DNA of 64,000 bases from JABDIP01 sp965250245 (GCA_965250245.1 OZ252296.1:682001-746000), one strand, 5' to 3'. Shown: positions 1 to 7,711, counted from the first letter of the stretch. Notes: generated from the letters alone by a model not told the origin. Translations and numbers: made by a program.

Positions 1-182
1 TGGCATTCTTCGCGGCGCGGATCTTTCACATCGCCGGATTCTCGTCCCAGTCCGGCTCGCACAGCGCCGACGGGTTCAACCCGTTCCTGGCCATGCGCTT
101 TGCCGGCGCCACCCTGACGGCCCTGTCCGGCATCGCGCTGGGCGGCTACCTGATCTTCCTTATCCAATCGACCATGATGTAA
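1..182 (+). CDS. C-terminal fragment of a small integral membrane protein, MAPEG-like
   Basis: The reading frame enters from the left edge and stops with TAA at 180-182, so only the last 59 residues are visible. They contain an ARIFHIAGF stretch, a loop with N-P-F-x-A-M-R, and a final hydrophobic helix (GATLTALSGIALGGYLIFLI). The pattern AR-x-x-H...R-x-x-G-x-x-LT fits the last two helices of MAPEG-family membrane proteins (membrane-associated proteins in eicosanoid and glutathione metabolism). The start and most of the protein lie outside the window, so the family call is tentative. The frame itself is sound because it is open from the edge and ends just before the convergent TetR gene. Confidence 0.5.
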   Translation, partial: AFFAARIFHIAGFSSQSGSHSADGFNPFLAMRFAGATLTALSGIALGGYLIFLIQSTMM

Positions 183-207
183 CCGGCGCGTCGGGTGTTT
201 GCCGGCC

Positions 208-825
208 TCAACCGGCCTCCTGGCGCATGGCCTGGCCGATGCGCATCAGGCTGTGCGCCGGAGCCCGGTCGGCGACGTCGTCGGGCAGGGCCAGGGTCTG
301 CAGGGCGCGGGACTGCAGGATGCGGGCCAGGCCGTGAACCGACGACCAGACGAACAGGGCGTCGAGGGCCGTGTCGGTTTCCGTGCCGGGATCGGCGGCC
401 AGCGCGGCCACCCGCCGGACGCCGTCGCTCAGCAGGGCGAAGGCGTGCTTGGCCTGGCGCATCATGTCGGGGTGCTTCTTCAGGTCGGGCAGCAGGTCGC
501 CGAACATCAGCCGGTATTGCAGCGGATGAGCCCGGGCATAGTCGAGATAGGCCCGACCCATGGCGGCCAGGTCCTCATGCGGGTCGTCGCGGCGCGGCCG
601 TGCATCCAGGTGCCGCGCGAAGCCGTCGAAGGCGCGGGTGACGATCTCCGCCAGGATGTGGTCGCGGCTGGGGAAGTGCTTGTAGGGCGCCTGGTGCGAG
701 ACGCCCAGCCGGCGCGCCACCTCCCGCAGGCTCAACTGCTCAACGCCCTCGGCGTCGATGATCGCCAGCGCCTCCGCGAGGCAGGCCTCGCGCAGGTTCG
801 CCGGTCTGTCGGTCCGTGTCGCCAT
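208..825 (-). CDS. TetR/AcrR family transcriptional regulator (WHG C-terminal domain)
   Basis: A 205-residue protein of usual TetR length. Residues 1-60 are the N-terminal DNA-binding helix-turn-helix (LSLREVARRLGVSHQAPYKHFPSR, in two pieces around residues 28-51). The C-terminal half has the W-x-x-x-HG signature (WSSVHGLARI) of the TetR_C_33/WHG ligand-binding domain. An upstream extension of this frame runs far into the lipoprotein gene, but the ATG at 825 gives a normal family N-terminus. It is the last of four minus-strand genes (DUF2141, SDR, lipoprotein, tetR), 50 bases after the lipoprotein stop. It is the natural candidate to bind the double palindrome at 2654-2699 upstream of the operon, which would give autoregulation. 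That pairing and the inducer are inferred. Confidence 0.9.
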   Translation of the reverse strand: MATRTDRPANLREACLAEALAIIDAEGVEQLSLREVARRLGVSHQAPYKHFPSRDHILAEIVTRAFDGFARHLDARPRRDDPHEDLAAMGRAYLDYARAHPLQYRLMFGDLLPDLKKHPDMMRQAKHAFALLSDGVRRVAALAADPGTETDTALDALFVWSSVHGLARILQSRALQTLALPDDVADRAPAHSLMRIGQAMRQEAG

Positions 826-875
826 GGGCGGCAGGGTAGAGCGCGGACCAGGGGCCGTCGAGACGGCACGGGTCG

Positions 876-1358
876 TCAGTCGCACCCGTCGCCGCCGGCC
901 GCCAGCAGCGCCAGCGCCCGGTCCCAGGAGATCGGCACGTCGTCGCGGGCGATCTCGACGCGGGCGAAATCGGCGCAGGCCAGCGCGCCCATGGAGGATC
1001 GGATGGCCGCCTGGTGCACGTCGCTGTCCACGAACCCGTTCAGGCTGGCCGCGTCGGACCACACCGTCATGGTCCAGGCCCGCCGGCCGATGATCTCCCG
1101 ACGCAGGGAATAGCCGACGAAGCCGGGACGGGACGGCAGGGATGCCTCCACCTGTCCGACATAGTCCCAGAAGGTCGATCTCTGGGACCGGTTGCCATTC
1201 AGCACCGCCTCGGTGATCGCCACCACAACCCGCTCGTCGCCGGCGAGCGTCACCCCCTGCCGACGGTCGTAGCCAGGGCCCTGGAACGGGGTCGAGATGG
1301 CGCATCCAGCGAGCGCCGACAGGGACATGAGCATCACAAGGGTTCTCGCTGCACGCAT
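876..1358 (-). CDS. Lipoprotein with antibiotic-biosynthesis-monooxygenase-like (ABM) fold
   Basis: A 160-residue protein. It begins with a lipoprotein signal: a basic n-region (MRAAR), a hydrophobic core and the lipobox L16-A-G-C19, so the mature protein should be anchored by Cys19. Residues about 45-140 carry an ABM/DUF3291-like pattern: a strand with VVVAITEAV, W-D-Y near residue 67, P-G-F-V-G-Y-S, then RAWTMTVWSD followed by a helix. ABM domains are small ferredoxin-like folds, often in heme or quinone monooxygenases; an exported lipoprotein version has no assigned role here. The gene lies 17 bases after the SDR stop in the same operon. ATG 1358 was chosen because it gives a complete signal peptide. 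Exact chemistry is unknown. Confidence 0.75.
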   Translation of the reverse strand: MRAARTLVMLMSLSALAGCAISTPFQGPGYDRRQGVTLAGDERVVVAITEAVLNGNRSQRSTFWDYVGQVEASLPSRPGFVGYSLRREIIGRRAWTMTVWSDAASLNGFVDSDVHQAAIRSSMGALACADFARVEIARDDVPISWDRALALLAAGGDGCD

Positions 1359-1375
1359 GGTCGCTTCTTCTACGG

Positions 1376-2191
1376 TCACTCGGCCGCTTGGGATTGGTGC
1401 CGGGTCATGCCGCCCATCACGCGGCCGAGAATGCGGGCGCGGGCCCAGCGGGGCAGGCCGGTGAACGAGCCCTCCAGCGCCTTCGACAGCCATCCCGGAC
1501 GCACGGTGAGCCGGCGGCCGAGCGCGTCCAAGGTCGCCTGCGCGACATCCTTCGGCTGCTGGCCCATGCCCATGCGCATGTTGGCGCGGGCGGCGAAGCC
1601 GCTGTGGATCGGGCCGGGCGCGCTGGCCACCACGTCGACGCCAAGCGGCGCCAACTCCAGATGCAGGCCTTCCGCCAGGGTCTGGACATAGGCCTTCGTC
1701 GCCGCGTAGTTGGCCGCCAGCGGCACGCCCTGGAAAGCCAGCAGCGAGCTCATCAGCACCAGCCCGCCCCGGCCCTGGTCGGCGAAGCGGCGGCCGAAAT
1801 GCCGGCTCAGCGCCAGCACGGACCGGCAATTCACGTCGACCATGTCCATCTCGGCCTCCAGGTCGGAGTCGATGAACCGGCCCGAAGTGCCGAACCCGGC
1901 ACAGGCGACCAGCAATCCTACCTGGATATCGGATGTGGCGTCGGCGACCGCCCGGACGGCGTCCGGCCTCCCCAGATCGGCATCCAGGATGCGGGTGTCG
2001 ACGCCGTGCTGCCGGGCTAGGTCCGAGGTCACGGCCTCCAGGGCGTTGCGCCGGCGCGACACCAGAACCAGGTGCAGCCCGGCCTTTGCCAGGGCGTGGG
2101 CCATCGACCGCCCGATCCCGTCGGAGGCGCCTGTGACGACCGCCCAGGGACCGTAATTCGCGCGGAACCGCTCGTCCCGGCGGGCGCTCAT
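1376..2191 (-). CDS. Short-chain dehydrogenase/reductase (SDR)
   Basis: A 271-residue protein with the classical SDR layout. The NAD(P)-binding motif TGASDGIG lies at residues 20-27, RR-N after strand 2 suggests NADP preference, and a C-A-G-F-G motif stands in place of NNAG. The catalytic Ser is in LVLMSS and the Y-x-x-x-K in YAATKAY. The C-terminal APGPIHSGF segment is typical of substrate-side loops. The start codon overlaps the stop of the DUF2141 gene (ATGA), which indicates translational coupling. The substrate cannot be told from sequence. The setting with an exported DUF2141 protein, a lipoprotein and a TetR regulator suggests a small inducible response, possibly to a hydrophobic compound (inference). 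Confidence 0.93.
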   Translation of the reverse strand: MSARRDERFRANYGPWAVVTGASDGIGRSMAHALAKAGLHLVLVSRRRNALEAVTSDLARQHGVDTRILDADLGRPDAVRAVADATSDIQVGLLVACAGFGTSGRFIDSDLEAEMDMVDVNCRSVLALSRHFGRRFADQGRGGLVLMSSLLAFQGVPLAANYAATKAYVQTLAEGLHLELAPLGVDVVASAPGPIHSGFAARANMRMGMGQQPKDVAQATLDALGRRLTVRPGWLSKALEGSFTGLPRWARARILGRVMGGMTRHQSQAAE

Positions 2192-2640
2192 TCGGCCACC
2201 TCCACCGTGATGCTCACCGCTGAACCCGGTGCCAGGCGGACCGCCGCCTCCTCGAAGCGCGGCGCCCGGAAGCTCGGCCGGACGTTGTTGGAGACACCCC
2301 AGGGCTCGGTCGGAATGCCCAGGAAATTGGTGTCAGTCTCGCGGTTGCCGTTGAAATCGTGCGAGACGGCGACGGCGTAATCCCCGGGCGCCAGGCTGTC
2401 GAAGCGGCATTCGACGCCGTCAGCGGTCGCGCGCTGCCAGAGGGTGGTCGCCACCGCATCGTCCATCGGGAACCCGTCCGGGCCCTTGTACAGGGCGCAG
2501 CCGATTTCGCCTTCGCTGGCGGCGATGCCCGAGACCGTCACGGTGATCTCTTCCGACCCCGCGCGATCGGTTGCCGCAATCGAAACCGCAAGTGCGGCCA
2601 AGGCCAGACGGAGGCCACCGCGCAAATCGTCCCGTATCAT
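2188..2640 (-). CDS. DUF2141 family exported protein
   Basis: A 150-residue protein with an N-terminal hydrophobic stretch (residues 8-24) ending near A-G-S-E, consistent with Sec export. The body has the DUF2141 pattern: V-x-V-x-G-I, G-x-I-x-CALY, G-F-P-M at mid-protein, a conserved L-x-P-G-D-Y-A-V-A-V-S-HD-N-x-N-G-x-x-D-T-N-x-L-G-I-P spread over residues 82-110, then P-W-G-x-S-N. This family is a beta-sandwich of unknown function, usually periplasmic. It is the first gene of the minus-strand operon and starts 14 bases after the operator palindrome. A GGGAG ribosome-binding site (2645-2651 region) precedes the ATG. Confidence 0.88.
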   Translation of the reverse strand: MIRDDLRGGLRLALAALAVSIAATDRAGSEEITVTVSGIAASEGEIGCALYKGPDGFPMDDAVATTLWQRATADGVECRFDSLAPGDYAVAVSHDFNGNRETDTNFLGIPTEPWGVSNNVRPSFRAPRFEEAAVRLAPGSAVSITVEVAE

Positions 2641-2653
2641 GGCTCGCTCCCTT

Positions 2654-2699
2654 GTTGACAGTGTCTACCAACGTAAATCGTTTGGTAGACACTGTCAAC
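2654..2699. promoter_or_regulatory. Double palindromic operator (two TetR-type sites in inverted orientation)
   Basis: An 18-base perfect inverted repeat (2654-2671 and 2682-2699) separated by 10 bases. Each arm is itself a 15-base pseudo-palindrome, GTTGACAGTGTCTAC at 2654-2668 and its reverse complement at 2685-2699, each with one mismatched pair and centred at 2661 and 2692. The centres are 31 bases apart, about three helical turns. The sites overlap a possible minus-strand promoter and lie directly upstream of the DUF2141-SDR-lipoprotein-tetR operon. Small odd-centred palindromes of this kind are typical TetR-family operators. Binding by the local TetR is inferred. Confidence 0.75.
2670..2698 (-). 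promoter_or_regulatory. Putative promoter of the DUF2141 operon inside the operator
   Basis: On the minus strand TTGACA (2698-2693, a perfect -35 box) is followed after 17 bases by TACGTT (2675-2670, a weak -10). The predicted start would fall in the downstream palindrome, about 20-25 bases before the ATG. A regulator bound at either arm would block it. TTGACA also occurs on the plus strand at 2655-2660, but its -10 match is poorer. Confidence 0.45.
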
Positions 2700-2895
2700 T
2701 TTCGTTGGCGAAGGGCTGTGTCCGAGAGCGATGCCGGGGGAAGAAATACGCCGGTTGACCCGCCATCGCGGTCGGCGCTACCGTCTTTGCATGGTCGCTA
2801 TCCTTGGATGCACGAGGCGAATTAGCGACCCGGTTCTCGTCTGAGAGCCGGGCCCCGACGCACGCTTTCGTTCCTCGCGACCAAGGATCTTCATC

Positions 2896-3198
2896 ATGGA
2901 AACCCTGTCCGCCGCCGGGTCGGTCCCGGCGACCGAACGTTTTCCGTCCTGCCTGCACTACCGAATGACCGGCGACGCCGAGCCGGGGCTGTTGCCCCGG
3001 GTGCTGGAGGTGTTCGCCAAGCGCAGCCTGGTGCCCGACGCCGTGCGCGCCGAGCGGCGCCGGGACGGGGACGGCCTGTCGATCGAGCTGCGGATTGCGC
3101 CGATCGAGCCTGCGAAGGCGCGGCACATCGCCGCCTGCCTGCGCGAGACCGTCGGGGTGCGGATCGTGCTGGGGCCGGTCGCGCTGGAAACCGGCTAG
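2896..3198 (+). CDS. Small ACT-domain-like protein
   Basis: A 100-residue soluble protein with the beta-alpha-beta-beta-alpha-beta rhythm of an ACT domain. A first strand (CLHYRMTGDAEPGLLPRVLEVF, split around residues 19-41) leads into a helix with F-A-K-R-S-L-V-P, then D-G-L-S-I-E-L-R-I, a helix A-x-x-I-A-A-C-L-R-E-T, and V-x-V-V-x-L-G. The F-A-K-R segment recalls acetolactate synthase small subunits, which use ACT domains to bind valine, but no large subunit lies nearby. It may act as a stand-alone small-ligand sensor. The 200 bases upstream hold no gene. AAGGATC before the ATG is a weak ribosome-binding site. Confidence 0.7.
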   Translation: METLSAAGSVPATERFPSCLHYRMTGDAEPGLLPRVLEVFAKRSLVPDAVRAERRRDGDGLSIELRIAPIEPAKARHIAACLRETVGVRIVLGPVALETG

Positions 3199-3230
3199 GA
3201 ACCGGCGGCGCGGCGCGCTACACAGCGCCG

Positions 3231-4076
3231 ATGTCGTTCCTGGACCGCGTTCTGGCCTGCAACCGCCACGATCTGAGCCGTTTCCGGCCGTTCCGGGTCG
3301 ACGGCGAGCAGGTCGGTTGGGTGCGCCCGGAGTTGATCGGGCGCCTGGTCGGTCTTTCCGGGATCTTTGAGGCTGACGATGACGGCCTGCGGCTGGCGAC
3401 TTCGCTGCGGGGGTTTTCCGAGCGCAGCGAGGCAATGTCCGAAGCGGTCGACGTCCTGGTGGCCGGCGGCCTGGTTCCGCCGCGGCGCGGGGAAGACTAC
3501 GGCGTCACGACGGAATGGTCGCGGCCGGCGCTGTTCGCCATCGATCGCTGCGCCGCCACCAGCTTCGGCGTGCTGGCTTTCGGCGTGCACGTGAACGGCT
3601 ATGTCGACCGGCCGGACGGGCTGCATATGTGGATCGGGACGCGCGCCGCCGACCGGCTGATCGCGCCGGGCAAGCTCGACAACATCGTCGCCGGCGGTCA
3701 TCCGCACGGGCTGACGCTGCGGGAGAACCTGGTCAAGGAATGTGCCGAGGAGGCCGGCATCGAGGGCGCGCTGGCGCTGACCGCGCGGCCGGTCGGGGCG
3801 CTGAGCTACACGCTGGAGATCGATCGCGGGCTGAAGCGCGACGTGCACTTCGTTTACGACCTCGCCCTGCCGCCGGATTTCGTGCCGCGCAACACCGATG
3901 GCGAGATGGCGCGCTTCGATCTCTGGCCCGTCGACGCGGTGGCCGCACGGGTCCGTGACACCGACGACTTCAAGTTCAACGTCGGCCCGGTGATCATCGA
4001 CTTCCTGATCCGTCACGGGCTGATGACCCCGGACGAGCCGGACTATCTGGCGCTTGTGAAGGGGTTGAGGGCCTAG
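3231..4076 (+). CDS. DUF4743-Nudix hydrolase (Tnr3-like)
   Basis: A 281-residue protein. Residues 1-110 match the DUF4743 N-terminal region found fused to Nudix domains in eukaryotic thiamin pyrophosphokinase-type Tnr3 proteins and many alphaproteobacteria. Residues 115-250 are the Nudix hydrolase domain. The Nudix box is a variant: G-G-H-P-H-G-L-T-L-R-E, then K-E-C-A-E-E-A-G-I. The REUXEEXGU half is kept with K for R, but the first glutamate of the box is shifted. Members have been linked to hydrolysis of damaged thiamin diphosphate forms; the substrate here is inferred. It starts 33 bases after the ACT-like gene and the two may be co-transcribed. Confidence 0.85.
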   Translation: MSFLDRVLACNRHDLSRFRPFRVDGEQVGWVRPELIGRLVGLSGIFEADDDGLRLATSLRGFSERSEAMSEAVDVLVAGGLVPPRRGEDYGVTTEWSRPALFAIDRCAATSFGVLAFGVHVNGYVDRPDGLHMWIGTRAADRLIAPGKLDNIVAGGHPHGLTLRENLVKECAEEAGIEGALALTARPVGALSYTLEIDRGLKRDVHFVYDLALPPDFVPRNTDGEMARFDLWPVDAVAARVRDTDDFKFNVGPVIIDFLIRHGLMTPDEPDYLALVKGLRA

Positions 4077-4213
4077 CGCAACGGTCGGTGACGGGAGGGA
4101 CGGCACACCGGGCGGCGGACCGGCCCTCCCTGACCTGTGGCCGTGGCGACGCAGGGCACGCGCGGGAATTGCGCGGCGTCGGAACGGCCGTCCCGATCTC
4201 AGAGAATCAGGGC

Positions 4214-4537
4214 TCAGGTCTGCGGGTTGGCCGCGGTGTCGGCGACGACGACGGCCTGGACCCAGCCGGTATACGGGTCGTCAATCCGGCCCGAACCGTC
4301 GCGCAGCAGGAAGTCGGCGGCGATCTCGACCGCATTGCCGCTGACCCGGACGACGTCCAGATCGATCTCCTGCTCCAGGAGGTGATGGTCGCCATTGGTG
4401 TAGCGGATGTTGAAACCCTTCAGCATCGCCTCGGCTTTCTGCACCCTGGCGCTGAAGGTGGCGGTGCCGTGCTCCCGCTCCTTGGTGTTCACGGTTGTGT
4501 CCATATGAATCGTGACCTGTCTCATTTCCAATGCCAT
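4214..4537 (-). CDS. Hypothetical beta-rich small protein
   Basis: A 107-residue protein that I do not recognise. It has alternating short strands (MRQVTIHMD, G-T-A-T-F-S-A-R-V, F-N-I-R-Y, Q-E-I-D-L-D-V-V-R-V, A-V-E-I-A-A-D-F-L-L-R-D), a Y-T-G-W motif and a final W-V-Q-A-V-V-V-A-D strand. This suggests a compact beta-sandwich, with no signal peptide or membrane segment. The frame is open to 4642, but the extension reads as low-quality sequence. ATG 4537 is preceded by AAAGG and gives a clean start. It lies between the convergent Nudix gene and gluQ. Codon usage is normal. Confidence 0.6.
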   Translation of the reverse strand: MALEMRQVTIHMDTTVNTKEREHGTATFSARVQKAEAMLKGFNIRYTNGDHHLLEQEIDLDVVRVSGNAVEIAADFLLRDGSGRIDDPYTGWVQAVVVADTAANPQT

Positions 4538-4686
4538 TTTTGATTTACCTTTCAATAAGGTGGCCGAAATTGACCACGGCCGGAACAATAGGCTGGACGC
4601 ACCGAAATGGATGTGGGATTCGCCACTTACGCGTGTGGTCACGCTTGCTACGCCGATCGTCGGGACCTGCCCGATCGTGACGGCGC

Positions 4687-5532
4687 TCAGCCTGTGCGCG
4701 GCGCGGAATAGGCGCGGTCACGGACCGCGTCTGGGCCAAACCCTTCCGCCCGCAGGGTCCGGATCGCCAGGCTGTCGGCGCGCTTGGCCAGGCGCACGCC
4801 GGACTCGTCGGTGAGCAGCGCGTGGTGGTGGTATTCCGGTGCGTCGAGGCCCAGCAGGGCCTGCAGCAGGCGCTGCACATGGGTCGAGGGCATCAGGTCG
4901 CGGCCGCGGGTGACCAGGGTGATGCCCTGGCGGTGGTCGTCGACCACCACGCTCAGGTGATAGCCGGTCATGCCCTCCTTGCGGGCCAGGACCACGTCGC
5001 CCAGCAGACCCGGCTCGGCGGCAAACCTGCCGGCCCCGCGGTCCAGCCAGTCCAGCGGCCCGGTCAAGGTCGTGGCGGCGGCCACGTCCAGGCGCAGCGC
5101 GTACGGGTCGCCGGCGGTGATCCGCGCCGCGCGCTCCGCCTCCGGCAGGCCGCGACAGGTGCCCGGATAGAGCGGACCGTCCGGCCCATGCGGCGCGCTC
5201 TGCATCCGCGCCACCTCCGCCCGGATGTCCTTGCGGGAGCAGAAGCAGGGATAGACGACGCCCAGATCGGTCAGCCGTGTCAGCGCGGCGTCGTACTCGG
5301 CCTGGAAGTCGGTCTGGCGCTCGACCGGCTGCGCCCAGCTCAGGCCGAGCCAGTCCAGGTCCTCATAGATCGCCGCCTCGAACTCAGGCCGGCAGCGGGC
5401 CTCGTCGATGTCGTCGATGCGCAGCAGGAATCGGCCGTCGGGTTCGGCCGCGTCGCGGCAGAACAGGGCGCTGAAGGCATGCCCGAGATGCAGGAAGCCG
5501 GTCGGGCTGGGTGCGAAGCGGGTCACCGGCAT
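4687..5532 (-). CDS. gluQ: Glutamyl-Q tRNA(Asp) synthetase
   Basis: A 281-residue protein. It is a shortened glutamyl-tRNA synthetase lacking the anticodon-binding domain, as expected for GluQ-RS, which puts glutamate on queuosine at position 34 of tRNA(Asp). The N-terminus R-F-A-P-S-P-T-G-F-L-H-L-G-H carries the HIGH motif (HLGH). Zinc-binding residues are in Y-P-C-F-C-S and the later Y-P-G-T-C. The KMSKS counterpart is R-L-A-K-R. The frame runs upstream into the GFA gene, but ATG 5532 sits exactly at the conserved MPVTRFAPSP start. It lies 55 bases downstream of the GFA gene, probably in one transcript. Confidence 0.93.
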   Translation of the reverse strand: MPVTRFAPSPTGFLHLGHAFSALFCRDAAEPDGRFLLRIDDIDEARCRPEFEAAIYEDLDWLGLSWAQPVERQTDFQAEYDAALTRLTDLGVVYPCFCSRKDIRAEVARMQSAPHGPDGPLYPGTCRGLPEAERAARITAGDPYALRLDVAAATTLTGPLDWLDRGAGRFAAEPGLLGDVVLARKEGMTGYHLSVVVDDHRQGITLVTRGRDLMPSTHVQRLLQALLGLDAPEYHHHALLTDESGVRLAKRADSLAIRTLRAEGFGPDAVRDRAYSAPRTG

Positions 5533-5587
5533 GGCGGCCCCGGCGATTGCACGCCGCTCCGCAAGCGAACACCTGTCACGATCGGGC

Positions 5588-5992
5588 TCAGGACTCTGCC
5601 GCCGCGGGCTCTTGCGTTGAGGCGACATGCAGCCAGGAGAGCTTCTCGTGCTCGAACCCCTGGCCGGTCGGCGGGAAGGCCTCGGGCTCGTCCAGCGAGC
5701 CGATATGCAGGTGGAGCTCACCCGGCCAGCGGGCCCCCTCGAAGGTCAGCGGTGCGCCGCATTGCGCGCAGAAGCCGCGGCGCACGCCCTCCGACGAGGC
5801 GAAATGGGCGGGCGCGCCCTTGGTCACCGTGTACCGCTCGGCCGCGTAGCCGGCATAGGCCGCCACCGCCGAGCCGGTCGCTTGGCGGCAGCTCTGGCAA
5901 TGGCAGAACGCTGTCCAGATCGGCCGTCCGGTGACGCGGTAGCGCACCGCGCCGCACAGGCAGCCGCCTTCATAGGCTCGGTCCTCGCTCAT
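5588..5992 (-). CDS. GFA-family zinc protein (glutathione-dependent formaldehyde-activating-like)
   Basis: A 134-residue protein with the full zinc pattern of the GFA/CENP-V family: G-G-C-L-C-G-A-V near residues 9-16, F-C-H-C-Q-S-C-R around 30-37, and F-C-A-Q-C-G-A-P-L around 74-82. Family members coordinate two zincs; some bind glutathione and catalyse S-hydroxymethylglutathione formation, but most are uncharacterised. It is the first gene before gluQ on the minus strand and diverges from the FAD oxidoreductase. The real formaldehyde operon of this window is at 23.5-25.9 kb, so a link to formaldehyde here is not assured. Confidence 0.88.
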   Translation of the reverse strand: MSEDRAYEGGCLCGAVRYRVTGRPIWTAFCHCQSCRQATGSAVAAYAGYAAERYTVTKGAPAHFASSEGVRRGFCAQCGAPLTFEGARWPGELHLHIGSLDEPEAFPPTGQGFEHEKLSWLHVASTQEPAAAES

Positions 5993-6104
5993 CGGACCTG
6001 TCCTCGCGCGTGAGTCTGGCGATGCCGGGCATCATGACGATGCCGGCTTGCCGCTGGCAAGGGATCGAAAGACTGGACATGCCGAGCACCGATACCCATC
6101 TAAC

Positions 6105-6117
6105 TGAACAGTGTTCA
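6105..6117. promoter_or_regulatory. 13-base palindrome, possible operator
   Basis: TGAACAGTGTTCA is a perfect odd-centred palindrome (centre 6111) just upstream of the FAD oxidoreductase start, in the divergent gap with the GFA gene. It resembles the TetR-type sites at 2654-2699 in length and in its central ACAGTGT core, but the outer bases differ. No regulator gene is adjacent. A chance palindrome cannot be excluded. Confidence 0.4.
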
Positions 6118-6140
6118 ATTCGCATTGGATGGAGGCGGAC

Positions 6141-7628
6141 GTGCTGTACGCGACCGAGGAACGCACCCGGATGGAGGGGCTGGACCAGGCACGATCCAGC
6201 CCGGCGCCGGCCTTCGACCGGTCCTGGCTGGTCAACGACCTGCATTCCCGCCTGAACCCCACCCGGGTCGCGGCTATCCGCTGCCCCGACCGGATCGACG
6301 ACCTGCCGCGCCTGATCGCCGAGGCGGACCGCGAGGACCTGCCGGTCTGCATCGCAGGCGGGCGGCATGCCATGGGCGGCCAGCAATTCCGCGCCGGCGG
6401 CCTGTTGGTGGATACCGCCGCCTTGAACCGCGTTGTGCGGTTCGATGCGGAAAAGGGCCTGATCGAGGTCGAGGCCGGCATGCAATGGCCGGAGCTGATC
6501 GACTGGCTGAACCGGGCCCAGCAGGGCCGGGACCCGCAATGGGCCATCGCCCAGAAGCAGACCGGCGCCGACCGGCTCAGCATCGGCGGCGCCCTGTCGG
6601 CCAACATCCACGGCCGCGGCCTCGCCATGAAGCCGTTCATCGCCGACATCGAGGCCTTCACCCTGATCGATGCCACCGGCGCATGGCACCGCTGCAGCCG
6701 GGAGGAGAACTGGGAGGTGTTCCGCCTGGCGGTCGGCGGCTACGGGCTGTTCGGGCTGGTCGCGACGGTGACGTTGCGCCTGGTACCGCGCCGCAAGCTG
6801 CGCCGACATGTCGATCTGGTCGACATCGACGATGTCGTCCCGCTGCTCGAGGAGCGCGCCGGGTCCGGCCATCTCTATGGCGACTTCCAGTTCTCAACCG
6901 ACCCGCAATCCGCCGGCTTCCTGCGCCGCGGCGTCCTGTCCACCTATCGTCCGGTGGACCCGGCGACGCCGATCCCGGCGGATCAGACGGCGCTGTCCGA
7001 GGCGGACTGGCGCGGATTGCTGCATCTCGCCCATACCGACAGGGCGCGTGCCTTCGCGCTCTACGCGGCGCATTACCGCTCCACGGCGGGGCAGGTCTAC
7101 TGGTCCGACACCCACCAGCTCAGCACCTATGTCGACGGCTATCATGACGCCATCGACCAGGCGACCGGGGCCGTCGTGCCGTCGACCGAGATGATCACCG
7201 AGATCTATGTCCCGCGCCCGGCCCTGCCGGCCTTCATGGCCGCCGTCCGGGAGGATTTCCGCGAGCACGCGGTGGATTTCATCTATGGCACGGTGCGCCT
7301 GATCGAGAACGACACCGAAAGCCTCCTGGCCTGGGCGAGGGCGCCCTGGGCCTGCGTGATCTTCAACCTCTGCGTCCCGCACAGCCGTGCCGGGCTGGCC
7401 AAGGCGGAAGCGGATTTCCGCCGGCTGATCGACCGCGGGCTGGAGCTCGGCGGCAGCTACTACCTCACCTATCACCGCTGGGCCGACCGGGCGCGGGTCG
7501 CCGCGGCGCATCCCCGGATGGCCGATTTCCTCGCTGCCAAGCGCGCCCACGACCCGCAGGAGCGGTTCCAGAGCGACTGGTATGCGCGTTATCGGGTCAT
7601 GTTTGACGACGATGCGGAGGCAGGGTGA
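6141..7628 (+). CDS. FAD-binding oxidoreductase (PCMH/GlcD-like N-terminal domain)
   Basis: About 495 residues. The N-terminal part is a PCMH-type FAD-binding domain: C-I-A-G-G-R-H-A-M-G-G-Q-Q, then G-L-L-V-D-T-A-x-L-N-R-V, and later S-I-G-G-A-L-S-A-N-I-H-G-R-G. The G-G-Y-G-L-F-G motif follows. The C-terminal half is an oxidase substrate domain ending with D-P-Q-E-R-F-Q-S-D-W. There is no transmembrane segment. The start is uncertain. GTG 6141 has an ideal GGAGG at 6131-6135; ATG 6129 and GTG 6111 lie in frame upstream but have poor ribosome-binding sites and overlap the palindrome. The substrate is unknown; relatives oxidise sugars, alditols or hydroxy acids. Confidence 0.85.
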   Translation: MLYATEERTRMEGLDQARSSPAPAFDRSWLVNDLHSRLNPTRVAAIRCPDRIDDLPRLIAEADREDLPVCIAGGRHAMGGQQFRAGGLLVDTAALNRVVRFDAEKGLIEVEAGMQWPELIDWLNRAQQGRDPQWAIAQKQTGADRLSIGGALSANIHGRGLAMKPFIADIEAFTLIDATGAWHRCSREENWEVFRLAVGGYGLFGLVATVTLRLVPRRKLRRHVDLVDIDDVVPLLEERAGSGHLYGDFQFSTDPQSAGFLRRGVLSTYRPVDPATPIPADQTALSEADWRGLLHLAHTDRARAFALYAAHYRSTAGQVYWSDTHQLSTYVDGYHDAIDQATGAVVPSTEMITEIYVPRPALPAFMAAVREDFREHAVDFIYGTVRLIENDTESLLAWARAPWACVIFNLCVPHSRAGLAKAEADFRRLIDRGLELGGSYYLTYHRWADRARVAAAHPRMADFLAAKRAHDPQERFQSDWYARYRVMFDDDAEAG

Positions 7629-7654
7629 GTTTCTAAAGGCTTGGCTTTAGAAAC
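7629..7654 (+). terminator. Perfect 10-base stem-loop after the FAD oxidoreductase
   Basis: GTTTCTAAAG (7629-7638) pairs perfectly with CTTTAGAAAC (7645-7654) around a 6-base loop, starting right at the stop codon of the oxidoreductase. There is no U-tract, so it could be a weak terminator, an mRNA-stabilising hairpin or an operator for the following esterase gene. Confidence 0.45.
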
Positions 7655-7711
7655 GCTCGGGCCGCCGATCCGGCGTTGACATCCCGCGTGCCGCCACCCC
7701 TGATGGCCACC

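Noticed and set aside
826..1305. Longer start for the TetR gene
   Set aside because: It would overlap the lipoprotein gene by about 430 bases and adds an Arg/Gly-rich segment unlike the family.
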